10,853 bases of DNA, taken from assembly GCA_028565715.1 (NCBI GenBank), contig JAOXYC010224126.1:1-10853 (forward strand), read 5' to 3'. A program made the position numbers and the translations under genes. Every line of letters begins with the position of its first letter. The first letter of the stretch is position 1. Source of the stretch: Phoronis pallida (taxonomy: Eukaryota > Phoronida > Phoronidae). The notes under the pieces were generated by a model. The model was not told the DNA's origin. It searched no databases and saw only the letters and a list, made by a program, of their open reading frames with translations. Below, one piece after another: positions 1-6,170 of the stretch.

Positions 1-328
1 TTTATCTGAATTCCTTTAGAGAAATTATCTGTTTGTTTTTCGCACATTTGATAGAAAACGAACACGTCTTATGCCTGCCGGCCTGCCGCCTGCACATACA
101 GGCAGCGCTAAACGATTACTGAGTTGTTTAGTGCCGATGATGACGTAGTAAGCATCAGCGCCACCTACAGTAATCTTTAGCGCTATAATGTCTGGGTTGC
201 TCACAAGGTGTAGAAAATTCTGTTTTTTTAGGAAACGCTGAGGCAAAAACTTGTAATTGCGTTATCATTATATTGTTTGTTACCTTAGTTTCCTATAGAG
301 AAGTACTTGTTTACCCATTTGTCTTAGA
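1..328. other. No gene seen; left flank of the duplication
   Basis: No convincing exon, RNA gene or transposon end is visible. A GC-richer patch at about 60-180 contains self-complementary GCCTGC/GCAGGC words and a 73-codon minus-strand open frame (25-246). Its translation resembles no family I know and has no supporting splice or start context, so I do not call it. Upstream exons of the gene in unit B would be expected here or further left. Confidence 0.5.
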
Positions 329-341
329 CTTTAATTTACAG

Positions 342-418
342 AGTATGTGGATCTTCAGGGTTTTTTTTAAGAAAACGTGATATTCTATTGCCACACGTTT
401 AGATGCATAAGCATGTGC
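342..418 (+). pseudogene. Decayed copy of exon 1 (unit A)
   Basis: This 77-base segment aligns with the intact exon at 2227-2302. It keeps the acceptor (TTTAATTTACAG) and the donor GTAACC. One extra G after CTTCAG shifts the frame into a stop almost at once. If that shift is discounted, the frame still meets TGA in place of an Arg codon and TAA in place of a Tyr codon. The flanking intron bases are as well conserved as the exon, so the pattern is neutral decay after duplication. It was probably coding before duplication and is not usable now. Confidence 0.65.
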
Positions 419-432
419 GTAACCGTGCTTAA

Positions 433-1095
433 GGGGATTCCATACCTTGTTGAAAATGTAATTAGATTTTCAAATTTTTGTGAAAAATCGTCAATTCAAT
501 CCTCAAAACGCGAGGTAGAAAACGCAATTGACGCTTTTCCAAAATTACAGTGTGAATTGTAAATTCGTTTTTTCCGTTATTTCCGTTCTTTTTGTTCAAG
601 TCTTGTTTGCCTATTCATGAACGCAATAGAATAAAGTTGACGCTTATGTAGCGTTTTTAGTTACATGATCTCCTAATTTCAAGCTTTTTAAAAAAAATCA
701 CGCAAAAATGGAAGCGGGCGACAGAAAAAATGTCACAAAAAGTGCTGACATTTCGTTCAACGTAATTATATTTTTCTGAAAATTTGACAAAAGAAAGAAA
801 ATTCAATTCTAGTTCGAATGAATAATGTTTGATTATAAGTCGCCGCATGAAATTTTGAGATATAGCCAATTGAAAACGAAAAATAGCGTATATTTTACAC
901 TTGCTTCATTTTTTAGTCATAAAATGTATATGGTTCGAATCAGCAATCTTTTCTCGGTCTAGTGGTTTATTTTTGTACCATGATATATGATTTAGTCCAT
1001 TGACACACAGAGCGTGTAAAAAAGCGTACTAAGCACTAAAATAATCACGCAGTTGACGTTATTTACTGATGACGTGTACAAGGTAAGGAATCCCC
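433..1095. mobile_element. MITE A: 663-bp TTAA-flanked non-autonomous DNA transposon
   Basis: The ends form an inverted repeat: GGGGATTCCATACCTTGT at 433-450 against the complement of 1078-1095, 18 bp with one mismatch. TTAA directly flanks both ends (429-432 and 1096-1099). The interior is AT-rich with no transposase-like frame. TTAA duplication and short inverted ends fit a piggyBac-type MITE. The leading GGGG is not the usual piggyBac CCY start, so a PIF/Harbinger relative with a three-base target (TTA/TAA) is an alternative. Its sequence is absent from unit B, which has another element in the same TTAA. Confidence 0.75.
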
Positions 1096-1183
1096 TTAAA
1101 TACATGTAGGTGAGTTAAAAGGGCGACTCATTTTACCATCTTGTTCACATTGCTAGTTTTTAATTGATACCCTATCTGTTTAG

Positions 1184-1321
1184 CCTCAAGTCAAATGCCA
1201 CCATGGCAAAGGACACCATTTGCTCACGCATACCCAACGGCTCGGAAGGCAACTAGTGTTGAGGTAAAGGTCGACTATGACCCAGTGGGTCAACCAGGTC
1301 CACCAGTTACAGTAAGCAAAA
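1184..1321 (+). pseudogene. Decayed copy of exon 2 (unit A)
   Basis: This aligns with the exon at 2958-3094 and keeps the pyrimidine-rich acceptor ending TGTTTAG and the donor AAAA/GTGAGT. It is 138 bases against 137 in unit B. The extra base lies in about 1206-1240, where the copies have diverged most. In the frame imposed by exon 1 it reaches a TAG. Downstream of the shift the frame is open and ends in the same V-T-V-S-K as unit B. Read from the GCCACCATGG at 1197-1206 the frame also closes early. I take it as a dead duplicate exon; a life as an alternative exon in another phase cannot be excluded. Confidence 0.6.
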
Positions 1322-1399
1322 GTGAGTATTGAGTATTGTAATAAAAACATCCTTGTTGACATCGAAGTATTTGTGTTATTGTACTCGCTAGACAATTCT

Positions 1400-1962
1400 A
1401 ATTTGTATGTGCGAGGATTGGTTTTTAGATGCTTCCAAGTAAAGTATTTGGGTGTGGCAGTCTCCAGTGATATCAATTGGACGCCTCGTAATACATTCGG
1501 TCACAAAAAAGACAAACCAAGCCCTTGGATATCTAAGACGCAACTTCAAAATAACTTCCAAGTCTACTAAAGACAGGGAATACCAATCTATTGTACGCCC
1601 TCTACTAGAATACATCTCTCCAGTGTGAACCGGATCCGCACACATTGAATGATATCTTGGCCCTTGAGAAGTTGCAACGTAGATCTGCCCGCTGGGTGTC
1701 TCATAGATGCCGCCAGACATCCTCGGTGGATTCCATGCTCGAGACCTTCTCATGGCCATCTCTTCCTGACCAGTGGAAAAGTAGTCGTCTTACAACCTTC
1801 TGCAAGTACCACAGTAGTGAAGTATGCATCGAGACCGGGTATGCCCCTAAACCTACAACCCTGCGTCATTCTTCTACTAAAAGATCCAAGACTATGTCTT
1901 ACGAAATCAAGCTCCATCATACCAACTACAGGAAGATGTCCTTTTTCCCTCGAACCAAATAA
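1400..1962 (+). mobile_element. 5'-truncated LINE fragment (jockey/CR1/L2-type RT 3' end), unit A
   Basis: Translation in three successive frames gives the C-terminal part of a LINE reverse transcriptase ORF. From about 1400 it runs through V-K-Y-L-G-V-A-V-S-S-D (1439-1471). From 1512, in a second frame, it gives L-G-Y-L-R-R-N, then S-I-V-R-P-L-L-E-Y-I-S-P-V, ended by TGA at 1626. From 1645, in a third frame, it gives L-E-K-L-Q-R-R-S-A-R-W-V-S-H and R-K-M-S-F-F-P-R-T. KYLGV, RPLLEY and LEKLQRRAARW-type blocks are hallmarks of the region after the catalytic palm in CR1/L2/jockey-clade elements. The endonuclease and catalytic RT motifs are absent. It is frameshifted and dead, and sits in intron 2 of the duplicated gene segment. 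Confidence 0.88.
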
Positions 1963-2213
1963 CTCAACCATTCGGTGCAATCTATGCTGCTAGAAAGTAT
2001 GGCATATAGATTTCAAACTCGATTTGACCAAAAATCAGAATTGTTTTATGATTTTTGAAGTTTACTATAAAAAAATCTAAGGAAGATGTTTTGAATCCAT
2101 TCTGATGAAAAATAAGTGAATAATAGCATTTTTAAAATGATAGTGTCCAGCAACACAAATTGCAGTTTTGTTTGCAAAATTTGATTTTTAGATGATATAC
2201 AGAATCACCACAG
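1963..2213. other. Linker between units A and B, nothing recognised
   Basis: AT-rich sequence with no counterpart that I can align downstream of unit B's LINE. It may be the remaining right part of the original unit after a deletion in the LINE 3' region of unit A, or sequence inserted later. No coding signal is seen. Confidence 0.4.
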
Positions 2214-2226
2214 CTTTAATTTACAG

Positions 2227-2302
2227 TGTATGTGGATCTTCAGGTTCTTTTTAAGGAAACGCGATATTGTATTGCCACACGTTTAGATGCATACGCATGT
2301 AC
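2227..2302 (+). CDS. Internal coding exon 1 of an unrecognised gene
   Basis: The acceptor is TTTAATTTACAG and the donor is AC/GTAACC. The exon is 76 bases: two bases finish a split codon, 24 full codons follow, and two bases start the next. The translation runs Y-V-D-L-Q-V-L-F-K-E-T-R-Y-C and later ends in D-A-Y-A-C, giving two cysteines ten residues apart. The last AC joins C from exon 2 to make Thr. I do not recognise the family. Support comes from the open frame through both exons in this copy only, with matching phase and splice signals, while the duplicate in unit A has stops. The preceding exon must end with one base of a codon; none is seen in the window. With exon 2 it forms a symmetric phase 1-1 module of 71 codons. 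The donor is only moderate, and a MITE begins 14 bases after it. Confidence 0.5.
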
Positions 2303-2316
2303 GTAACCGTGCTTAA

Positions 2317-2869
2317 CGTAAGTGTGAACCTTAGTGACTTGGGGTTAGTTTTTATGAAATACAAAAAATACTGTTGATTTTATTTATGCCCATAAAGGAA
2401 ACGATTTCTGTAAGGTGGATACATTTGGAATCTATTGGTCATCTTTAAATTAAAAAAAAAAGATTTTTGTCACGGGACCTATTTTTTATTTTTTACTAAA
2501 AATATAAGTTATTTTTTAACAAGGATTTCAAGAACAATACATACTATACGGGTATGGTTTTTATTTCAATATAGTCTAGTTTTTGTATTGAAGGGAAACG
2601 GGTCCCAAAATTTTCCTAATTTTTTCAGTTTTTGAAATATGGAATTTTAAATCTAAAATTTTCTTAAATTTTGTTTTTTTATGAAAGTCTTCATTTTTGA
2701 AGCTTTATAGCTCAGCAATGGAGGGATCAATAAAAAAATCTGAGAACTGTTTCGCTCTTACTAAGGCTAAAAGGTATATCATTTTCATGAAGATTCGACC
2801 ACTCATTGCGGTGAAATTCATGTTCAAAAAGTGCCAAAAATAGCCTAAATCGCAACGTTCACGCTTACG
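2317..2869. mobile_element. MITE B: 553-bp TTAA-flanked non-autonomous DNA transposon
   Basis: The left end CGTAAGTGTGAACCTT (2317-2332) and the complement of the right end (2854-2869) form a 16-bp inverted repeat with two mismatches. TTAA flanks both ends (2313-2316 and 2870-2873). The interior is very AT-rich with no transposase frame. It occupies the position equivalent to MITE A, 10 bases past the donor of exon 1, yet its ends and interior show no resemblance to MITE A. The symmetric TTAA favours a piggyBac-like family; the exact superfamily is inference. Confidence 0.72.
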
Positions 2870-2957
2870 TTAAATAGGAGATTTAAAAGCGTGTGTACCT
2901 ATGCGACTCATGTAACCATTTGTTCACATTGCTAATTTTGATACCCTATATGTTTAG

Positions 2958-3094
2958 CCTCAAGTCAAATGCCACCATGGCAACCGCGCCCTTTGGTCCG
3001 GCATACTTCACGGCTCAGAACTTAACTAGTGTTGGGGTAAAGGTCGGATATGACTCAGTGTGTACATCAGGTTCATCAGTTACAGTAAGCAAAA
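2958..3094 (+). CDS. Coding exon 2 of the same unrecognised gene
   Basis: The acceptor is CCCTATATGTTTAG and the donor is AAAA/GTGAGT. The exon is 137 bases: one base completes a Thr codon, 45 codons follow, and one base is left over (phase 1). The protein begins L-K-S-N-A-T-M and ends S-S-V-T-V-S-K. It has two N-glycosylation sequons (N-A-T at residue 4, N-L-T at residue 21) and one Cys (residue 35), which would suit an extracellular segment; that is inference. If not spliced, the frame stops four codons after the donor. The ATG at 2977 sits in GCCACCATGG, an ideal Kozak context, so it could instead be a start codon in an alternative transcript. It is frame-compatible with exon 1 and with both candidate terminal exons at 4377 and 4856. 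I do not recognise the family. Confidence 0.5.
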
Positions 3095-3177
3095 GTGAGT
3101 TTTGACTAGTTATTGCAATAAATACATCCTTGTTTGACAAAGAAGTATTTGTGTTATTGTACTCGCTAAACATTTCT

Positions 3178-3622
3178 AATTTGTATTTGAGAAGATTGGT
3201 TTTTAAATGCTTCCAAGTAAAGTATTTGGGTATGGCAGTCTCCGGTGATGTCAATTTAAAATGTGCAACGTAGATTTGCCCGCTGGGTGTCTCATTGATA
3301 CCGCCAGACATTCTATGTGGATGCCATGCTAGAGACCTTATCATGGCCATCTCTGACTGGCGGAAAAGCAGTCGCTTCAACCTTCTTCAAGTACCACAGT
3401 AGCGAAGTACATGTACAGTATACCCCTAAACCTACAACCCTGCACTACTCTGATGCTAGAAGATCGAAGACTGCGTCATACGAAACCAAACTCCATCGAA
3501 CCAACTGCAGGAAGATGTCCTTTTTCTTTCGAACAACATCCGAGCAGAACAACTTACACACTTCTGTGAAGGACGCAACATCCACTCTTTGCTTCAAGGA
3601 TAAATTGGCTGCCTTCCTGTAA
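3178..3622 (+). mobile_element. LINE RT fragment, unit B copy, with ORF end
   Basis: This is the same LINE insertion as in unit A, sharing its left part (V-K-Y-L-G-M-A-V-S-G-D from 3217). An internal deletion then joins about 3255 to the R-R-F-A-R-W-V-S-H block at 3269. An in-frame TGA lies at 3296. The frame then stays open from 3299 to the TAA at 3620-3622, through R-K-M-S-F-F-F-R-T and F-K-D-K-L-A-A-F-L, the usual type of end for such ORFs. Unit A lacks this last part. It is dead and lies in the intron after exon 2. The LINE 3' boundary beyond 3622 is not visible as a simple repeat tail. Confidence 0.85.
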
Positions 3623-4134
3623 CCAGATTCTTTGCATGTGATTTCACACAGCAAGAAGAGGGTTCAAAGTGCATTAGGGAACATGCAACAAAAATTCCTA
3701 GGGTCATCAAGCTGTCTTTGTATTTTTAAAATGTCAATAAGTTGTATTGTGTTTCTTGATTTTTTCCCCTATACATATACTAACGCAAGATTAAATGCCC
3801 GAGATTCTGAGATCTTTACTCTCTCTCTCTTATAGCTCAGCACACTATTTCTGGCAAAGTGCACAAATTCCAAATGACTTATAAATATTAGTTCCGTGTA
3901 ACGTCCGTAAACTGAATTTGAATAAACAGTTGAGTTGTTGAAATATGATCGAGACTAGGAAGGATGCAGTTGGTAACAATTTTTGAAAAGACGTCCGACT
4001 AAAGCATTGTGTTGCAAAAGTCGATCTTAAAAGTTATACATCTATGCTTACGATGTAAAATTATCATCTATTGAATGAGGCCAATTGCGTTGGAATTGTA
4101 TCCTTTGAATAAATACCTTCGCTTCTTCTGGAAA
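3623..4134. other. Intron/flank after the LINE; (CT)n run, no gene
   Basis: The first part is probably LINE 3' untranslated sequence of unknown length. A short (CT)6 run lies at 3819-3830. A|TCTTTACTCT at 3812 is a weak alternative 5' end for the Helitron-like element ending at 4556. No exon is supported. Confidence 0.4.
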
Positions 4135-4168
4135 TCTCTATACAAGTGGCCAATGTGACTTGATGAAA

Positions 4169-4191
4169 TATCTTGACGGGGCGTCAAGATA
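4169..4191. repeat. Perfect 10-bp stem hairpin with GGG loop
   Basis: TATCTTGACG (4169-4178) pairs fully with CGTCAAGATA (4182-4191) around GGG. It lies about 35 bases inside the tentative 5' end of the Helitron-like element. Subterminal hairpins occur in some Helitron-related elements (Helentrons), but this could be chance. Confidence 0.6.
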
Positions 4192-4376
4192 ACTAAGATC
4201 AACTATAACATATTAACTTTGTGTTTTCAAGGAAGATAGTAACACCATTTGGCAATGAAAAGGGATCAAGCTGTGTAAAAGAAACGGATGAAAACGTCGT
4301 ATTTCAATAATTGATAATTCTACATTCGTAAGTAGCGTTTAAATAATAGTGAAGTTTTTTTTCTGTATTTTTTCAG

Positions 4377-4432
4377 AAAAGGCGAAGAGCGCCAAGTTGC
4401 ATCAAAGATTGAAGAATGACTCCGACACCTAA
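4377..4432 (+). CDS. Candidate terminal exon (phase-matched)
   Basis: A good acceptor, a pyrimidine tract with TTTTTTCAG, precedes 4377. Two bases (AA) complete the A left by exon 2 into a Lys codon. Seventeen codons follow to a TAA at 4430-4432, ending L-K-N-D-S-D-T. The tail is lysine-rich. Phase agreement is one chance in three, and the segment is short, so support is modest. It lies only 72 bases upstream of the Helitron terminal fold and may be part of that element, in which case it is either exonised or captured host sequence, or not an exon at all. The alternative is the exon at 4856. Confidence 0.33.
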
Positions 4433-4503
4433 ATCAAACGATGACAACTCACCATTCCCAATGCACAGAGACACGAAGGAGTTCGAAAAACACAAATTTA
4501 GCT

Positions 4504-4556
4504 ATGTGTGCACGTGCGAAGCACACCCCGCAGCGAAGCGCGGGTCACACATCTAG
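4504..4556 (+). repeat. Three-way-junction foldback at the Helitron 3' end
   Basis: The outer stem ATGTGTG (4504-4510) pairs with CACACAT (4546-4552). Inside are two hairpins: GTGC-GAA-GCAC (4514-4524), and CCCGC with inner GC pairs and a GAA loop (4527-4544, one bulged A). Both apices are GCGAAGC (4516-4522 and 4533-4539), known as an unusually stable DNA mini-hairpin. The block ends in CTAG. Confidence 0.75.
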
Positions 4557-4855
4557 TTTTATTTTAAATATGTTCGTCTTTCTATACGTTTTTAAATCGG
4601 ACACATCCATCAGAATTTTAACTTTGTTTTTATTCTGGAATTCTATCCCAATTTTCCAAGTCATCAATTTTTTTCAAAAAAACATAGTACAAATTTGATT
4701 TTAAGACCCTTGGTGTACATTGTATGTCTGAGTGTTATTAACAAAGTTTTTGATTGCTAGAAATGCTTTAAAAACAGCAGTTTTTATTTTTGTTCCAATT
4801 AGCTATCACCGTAACCTTAAAGGTGTACGCTTTACATTTCCTACACTTAAAACAG

Positions 4856-4968
4856 TTGTCAGTGTTGGCCCTGAAGACGAAGCTTTGCATTGCCAACTTA
4901 TCCTAAGGAGGGTCTTAGAACTTCCATCGAAGGCTAGTTCTAGAACTGGAAGACAAAAGAGACCTTAG
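4856..4968 (+). CDS. Alternative candidate terminal exon
   Basis: The stretch TTTACATTTCCTACACTTAAAACAG offers a plausible acceptor before 4856. Two bases (TT) complete the phase-1 codon left by exon 2 (A+TT, Ile). The frame then runs 36 codons to a TAG at 4966-4968. The peptide starts V-S-V-G-P-E-D-E-A-L-H-C and ends arginine/lysine-rich (T-G-R-Q-K-R-P). Base composition is visibly less AT-rich than the surroundings, which favours coding or a recent repeat. The frame stays open further upstream (from 4732), so openness alone is weak evidence. It could equally be a fragment of an unrecognised repeat. The two terminal candidates would be alternative 3' ends of one gene. Confidence 0.25.
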
Positions 4969-5000
4969 AGAAGCGGTGGAAATGCAAGTAGCCCTGCTAA

Positions 5001-5034
5001 CAATGGCTCATTATTTTTGAATAATGAGCCATTG
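5001..5034. repeat. Perfect 15-bp hairpin, 4-base loop
   Basis: CAATGGCTCATTATT (5001-5015) is exactly complementary to 5020-5034, with loop TTTG. It ends six bases before the first of two 25-bp direct repeats (5041-5065). No known RNA class is recognised. Confidence 0.85.
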
Positions 5035-5040
5035 CATTTT

Positions 5041-5065
5041 TAGTTCCATGTCGTTACATTAAACA
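5041..5065 (+). repeat. 25-bp direct repeat, copy 1
   Basis: The word TCATGTCGTTACATTAAACA, with C for T as its first base here, is shared with 5490-5514; one mismatch over 25 bases, 449 bases apart. The copies could be target-site remnants, ends of an element, or dispersed repeat pieces. Both are next to hairpins (5001-5034 and 5546-5568). Confidence 0.75.
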
Positions 5066-5489
5066 GCACCACCTGCATCGTTCAGATTTAAGATAGCCTA
5101 GATAGGAGACTGGGCAAAGCAACAGTAAACAAAACAACAATTCGCACAAAAAGCAATTAGTAAATCTATCTGAATCTTACACGGTCTAATTGCTTTCAGC
5201 AACTCAGTTCTCATGCGAAATGGTGCATGACAGAGCGCCAGTTACGGGATTATGATATACACAAGCTTTAGCGTTGAAGTCAATACAGAAAATTCCAGTA
5301 CATCTGTAGTTCCGTGAGTCAAGAACACTTGACTTGTCATGCTAATAGGACTCGAACCCTTGTCTTAATTTTAGATAAATCAATATCGATAAAGTACATG
5401 CAGTGTGAACATCTGTGACAAATCTCAAAGAATTTTAATTTTTAATTAAAATACTTAGCACGAATATATCTGGTGATAAAAAATATTGT

Positions 5490-5514
5490 TAGTTTCATGT
5501 CGTTACATTAAACA
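5490..5514 (+). repeat. 25-bp direct repeat, copy 2
   Basis: This is the partner of 5041-5065. It is followed by an inverted pair TTTTAAGA/TCTTAAAA (about 5519-5548) and the hairpin at 5546-5568. The 424 bases between the repeats hold no coding frame of note. Confidence 0.75.
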
Positions 5515-5545
5515 CTCTCTTTTAAGACGGTGTGAACTTCTCTTA

Positions 5546-5568
5546 AAAACGCACCTGACGTGCGTTTT
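5546..5568. repeat. Perfect 9-bp hairpin, 5-base loop
   Basis: AAAACGCAC (5546-5554) pairs with GTGCGTTTT (5560-5568) around CTGAC. It does not match the histone 3' stem-loop consensus. Confidence 0.75.
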
Positions 5569-6027
5569 CTCAGTAACCTTGATGAACCAATTATTTGTTT
5601 TTTGATGAGTAGACCTAATAGATAATGATATTTTGAACAAAATAATTACTTGATCCCATTTATGTGTTCTCGATGTCACCTACTACCAATTTCATTTGTA
5701 TTGTTATTAGCTGACTGGTTACCAGACTACAATTAAGTACTCTGGCATGATTGTTTTAAAATGTATTAATTTCAACATTTGTTAAGAAAAATATCATGAA
5801 GCGTTTGTTCTAATGTGGTCAACTTGTTAGCGGTTGTTTTTAGCATCTCGTCTATAACATTGTATTGTATTTGTATTGTTGTTTTCTCACATGATAAGTT
5901 CAATCTCACTGAATGTATTATTGAAAATAACACACTCTGACGGATCATTGTATTCATACGCGACTCGTTTTTTCTTCGACAACGCGTTGCCACTGTTTCA
6001 TGTGAGAAAAAGAACAATAAACTTGTC
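5569..6027. other. No gene seen; contains a 13-bp inverted repeat
   Basis: TTTTCTCACATGA (5882-5894) and its exact complement (5998-6010) bracket 103 bases. No clear target duplication lies outside the arms, so calling it a tiny MITE would be speculative. Open frames on both strands here are short and unrecognised. Confidence 0.55.
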
Positions 6028-6118
6028 GTCATTGAATAATAAATTTCTCAAAACTCGTCAAAATCCTCGCCAAAGGCTCGGATTTTGACTCATTTTAAGA
6101 AATTTATTATTCAATGAC
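6028..6118. repeat. 91-base near-perfect foldback
   Basis: The two halves, 6028-6071 and 6076-6118, pair over about 43 positions. The first 21 pairs (from GTCATTGAATAATAAATTTC) are perfect, then AAAA and GTCAAAATCC blocks pair with a few mismatches between, and the apex is GCC-AAA-GGC. Such a foldback could be a MITE remnant, a hairpin RNA precursor, or a gene-conversion palindrome. No flanking target duplication is evident. Confidence 0.85.
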
Positions 6119-6136
6119 ACTAGTTAATTATCATCT

Positions 6137-6170
6137 ATACTGATGAAAATAAATAGATTCAATTCAATTC
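6137..6170 (+). repeat. Possible LINE/SINE tail: AATAAA plus (ATTCA)n
   Basis: AAAATAAATAG is followed by nearly three copies of ATTCA (6157-6170). Short-motif 3' tails of this type end many CR1/L2-like LINEs and their SINEs. The body upstream is not recognisable, so this is a weak call. Confidence 0.25.

Larger units (their letters stand above)
329..1962 (+). repeat. Tandem segmental duplication, unit A (degenerate)
   Basis: Similarity to unit B starts at the shared word CTTTAATTTACAG (329 and 2214). It runs through exon 1, the intron-1 flanks, exon 2, the first part of intron 2 and a LINE fragment, and ends inside the LINE near 1950. By hand the two exon-1 copies differ by 7 substitutions and one indel over 76 bases. 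Similarity is interrupted where each unit carries its own MITE. Unit A also keeps about 190 bp of LINE (around 1480-1668) that unit B has lost. Confidence 0.85.
2214..3622 (+). repeat. Tandem segmental duplication, unit B (intact exons)
   Basis: This is the second copy of the 329-1962 unit in direct orientation. It has the same order: acceptor, exon 1, intron 1 with a MITE, exon 2, intron 2 with a LINE fragment. It differs in having open exons, another MITE, an internal LINE deletion of about 190 bp, and a longer LINE 3' end reaching the ORF stop at 3622. Confidence 0.85.
4135..4556 (+). mobile_element. Helitron-like non-autonomous element (3' end clear, 5' end tentative)
   Basis: The 3' terminus carries the Helitron signature. 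A GC-rich hairpin (4527-4544, CCCGC against GCGGG) is followed by 8 unpaired bases (4545-4552) and the terminal CTAG (4553-4556). The next base is T, as expected for insertion between A and T. The left end is inferred: TCTCTATAC at 4135, preceded by A, resembles Helitron 5' starts. TCTTTACTC at 3813 is a second option. There is no Rep/helicase coding, so the element would be non-autonomous. It contains or abuts the candidate terminal exon at 4377-4432. Confidence 0.55.

Noticed and set aside
25-246. 73-codon minus-strand open frame in a GC-richer patch
   Set aside because: No recognisable domain, no splice or start support, and within the length expected by chance.
923-952. GGTTCGAATC B-box-like word inside MITE A
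   Set aside because: No T-arm pairing and no A box at proper distance.
1186-1759. Minus-strand frames of 96 and 123 codons opposite exon 2 and the LINE
   Set aside because: They are shadows of the plus-strand exon and RT fragment, whose translation is recognisable.
1400-3622. A working reverse transcriptase gene
   Set aside because: Endonuclease and catalytic RT motifs are missing, with frameshifts and stops in both copies.
5338-5366. GGTTCGAGTCC on the minus strand, possible tRNA 3' half
   Set aside because: T-stem pairing is poor and no D- or anticodon-arm lies upstream on that strand.
6118-6124. CTAGT after the 91-base foldback as another Helitron end
   Set aside because: The stem is long and AT-rich and ends only one base before CTAG, unlike the short GC-rich hairpin with a spacer expected.
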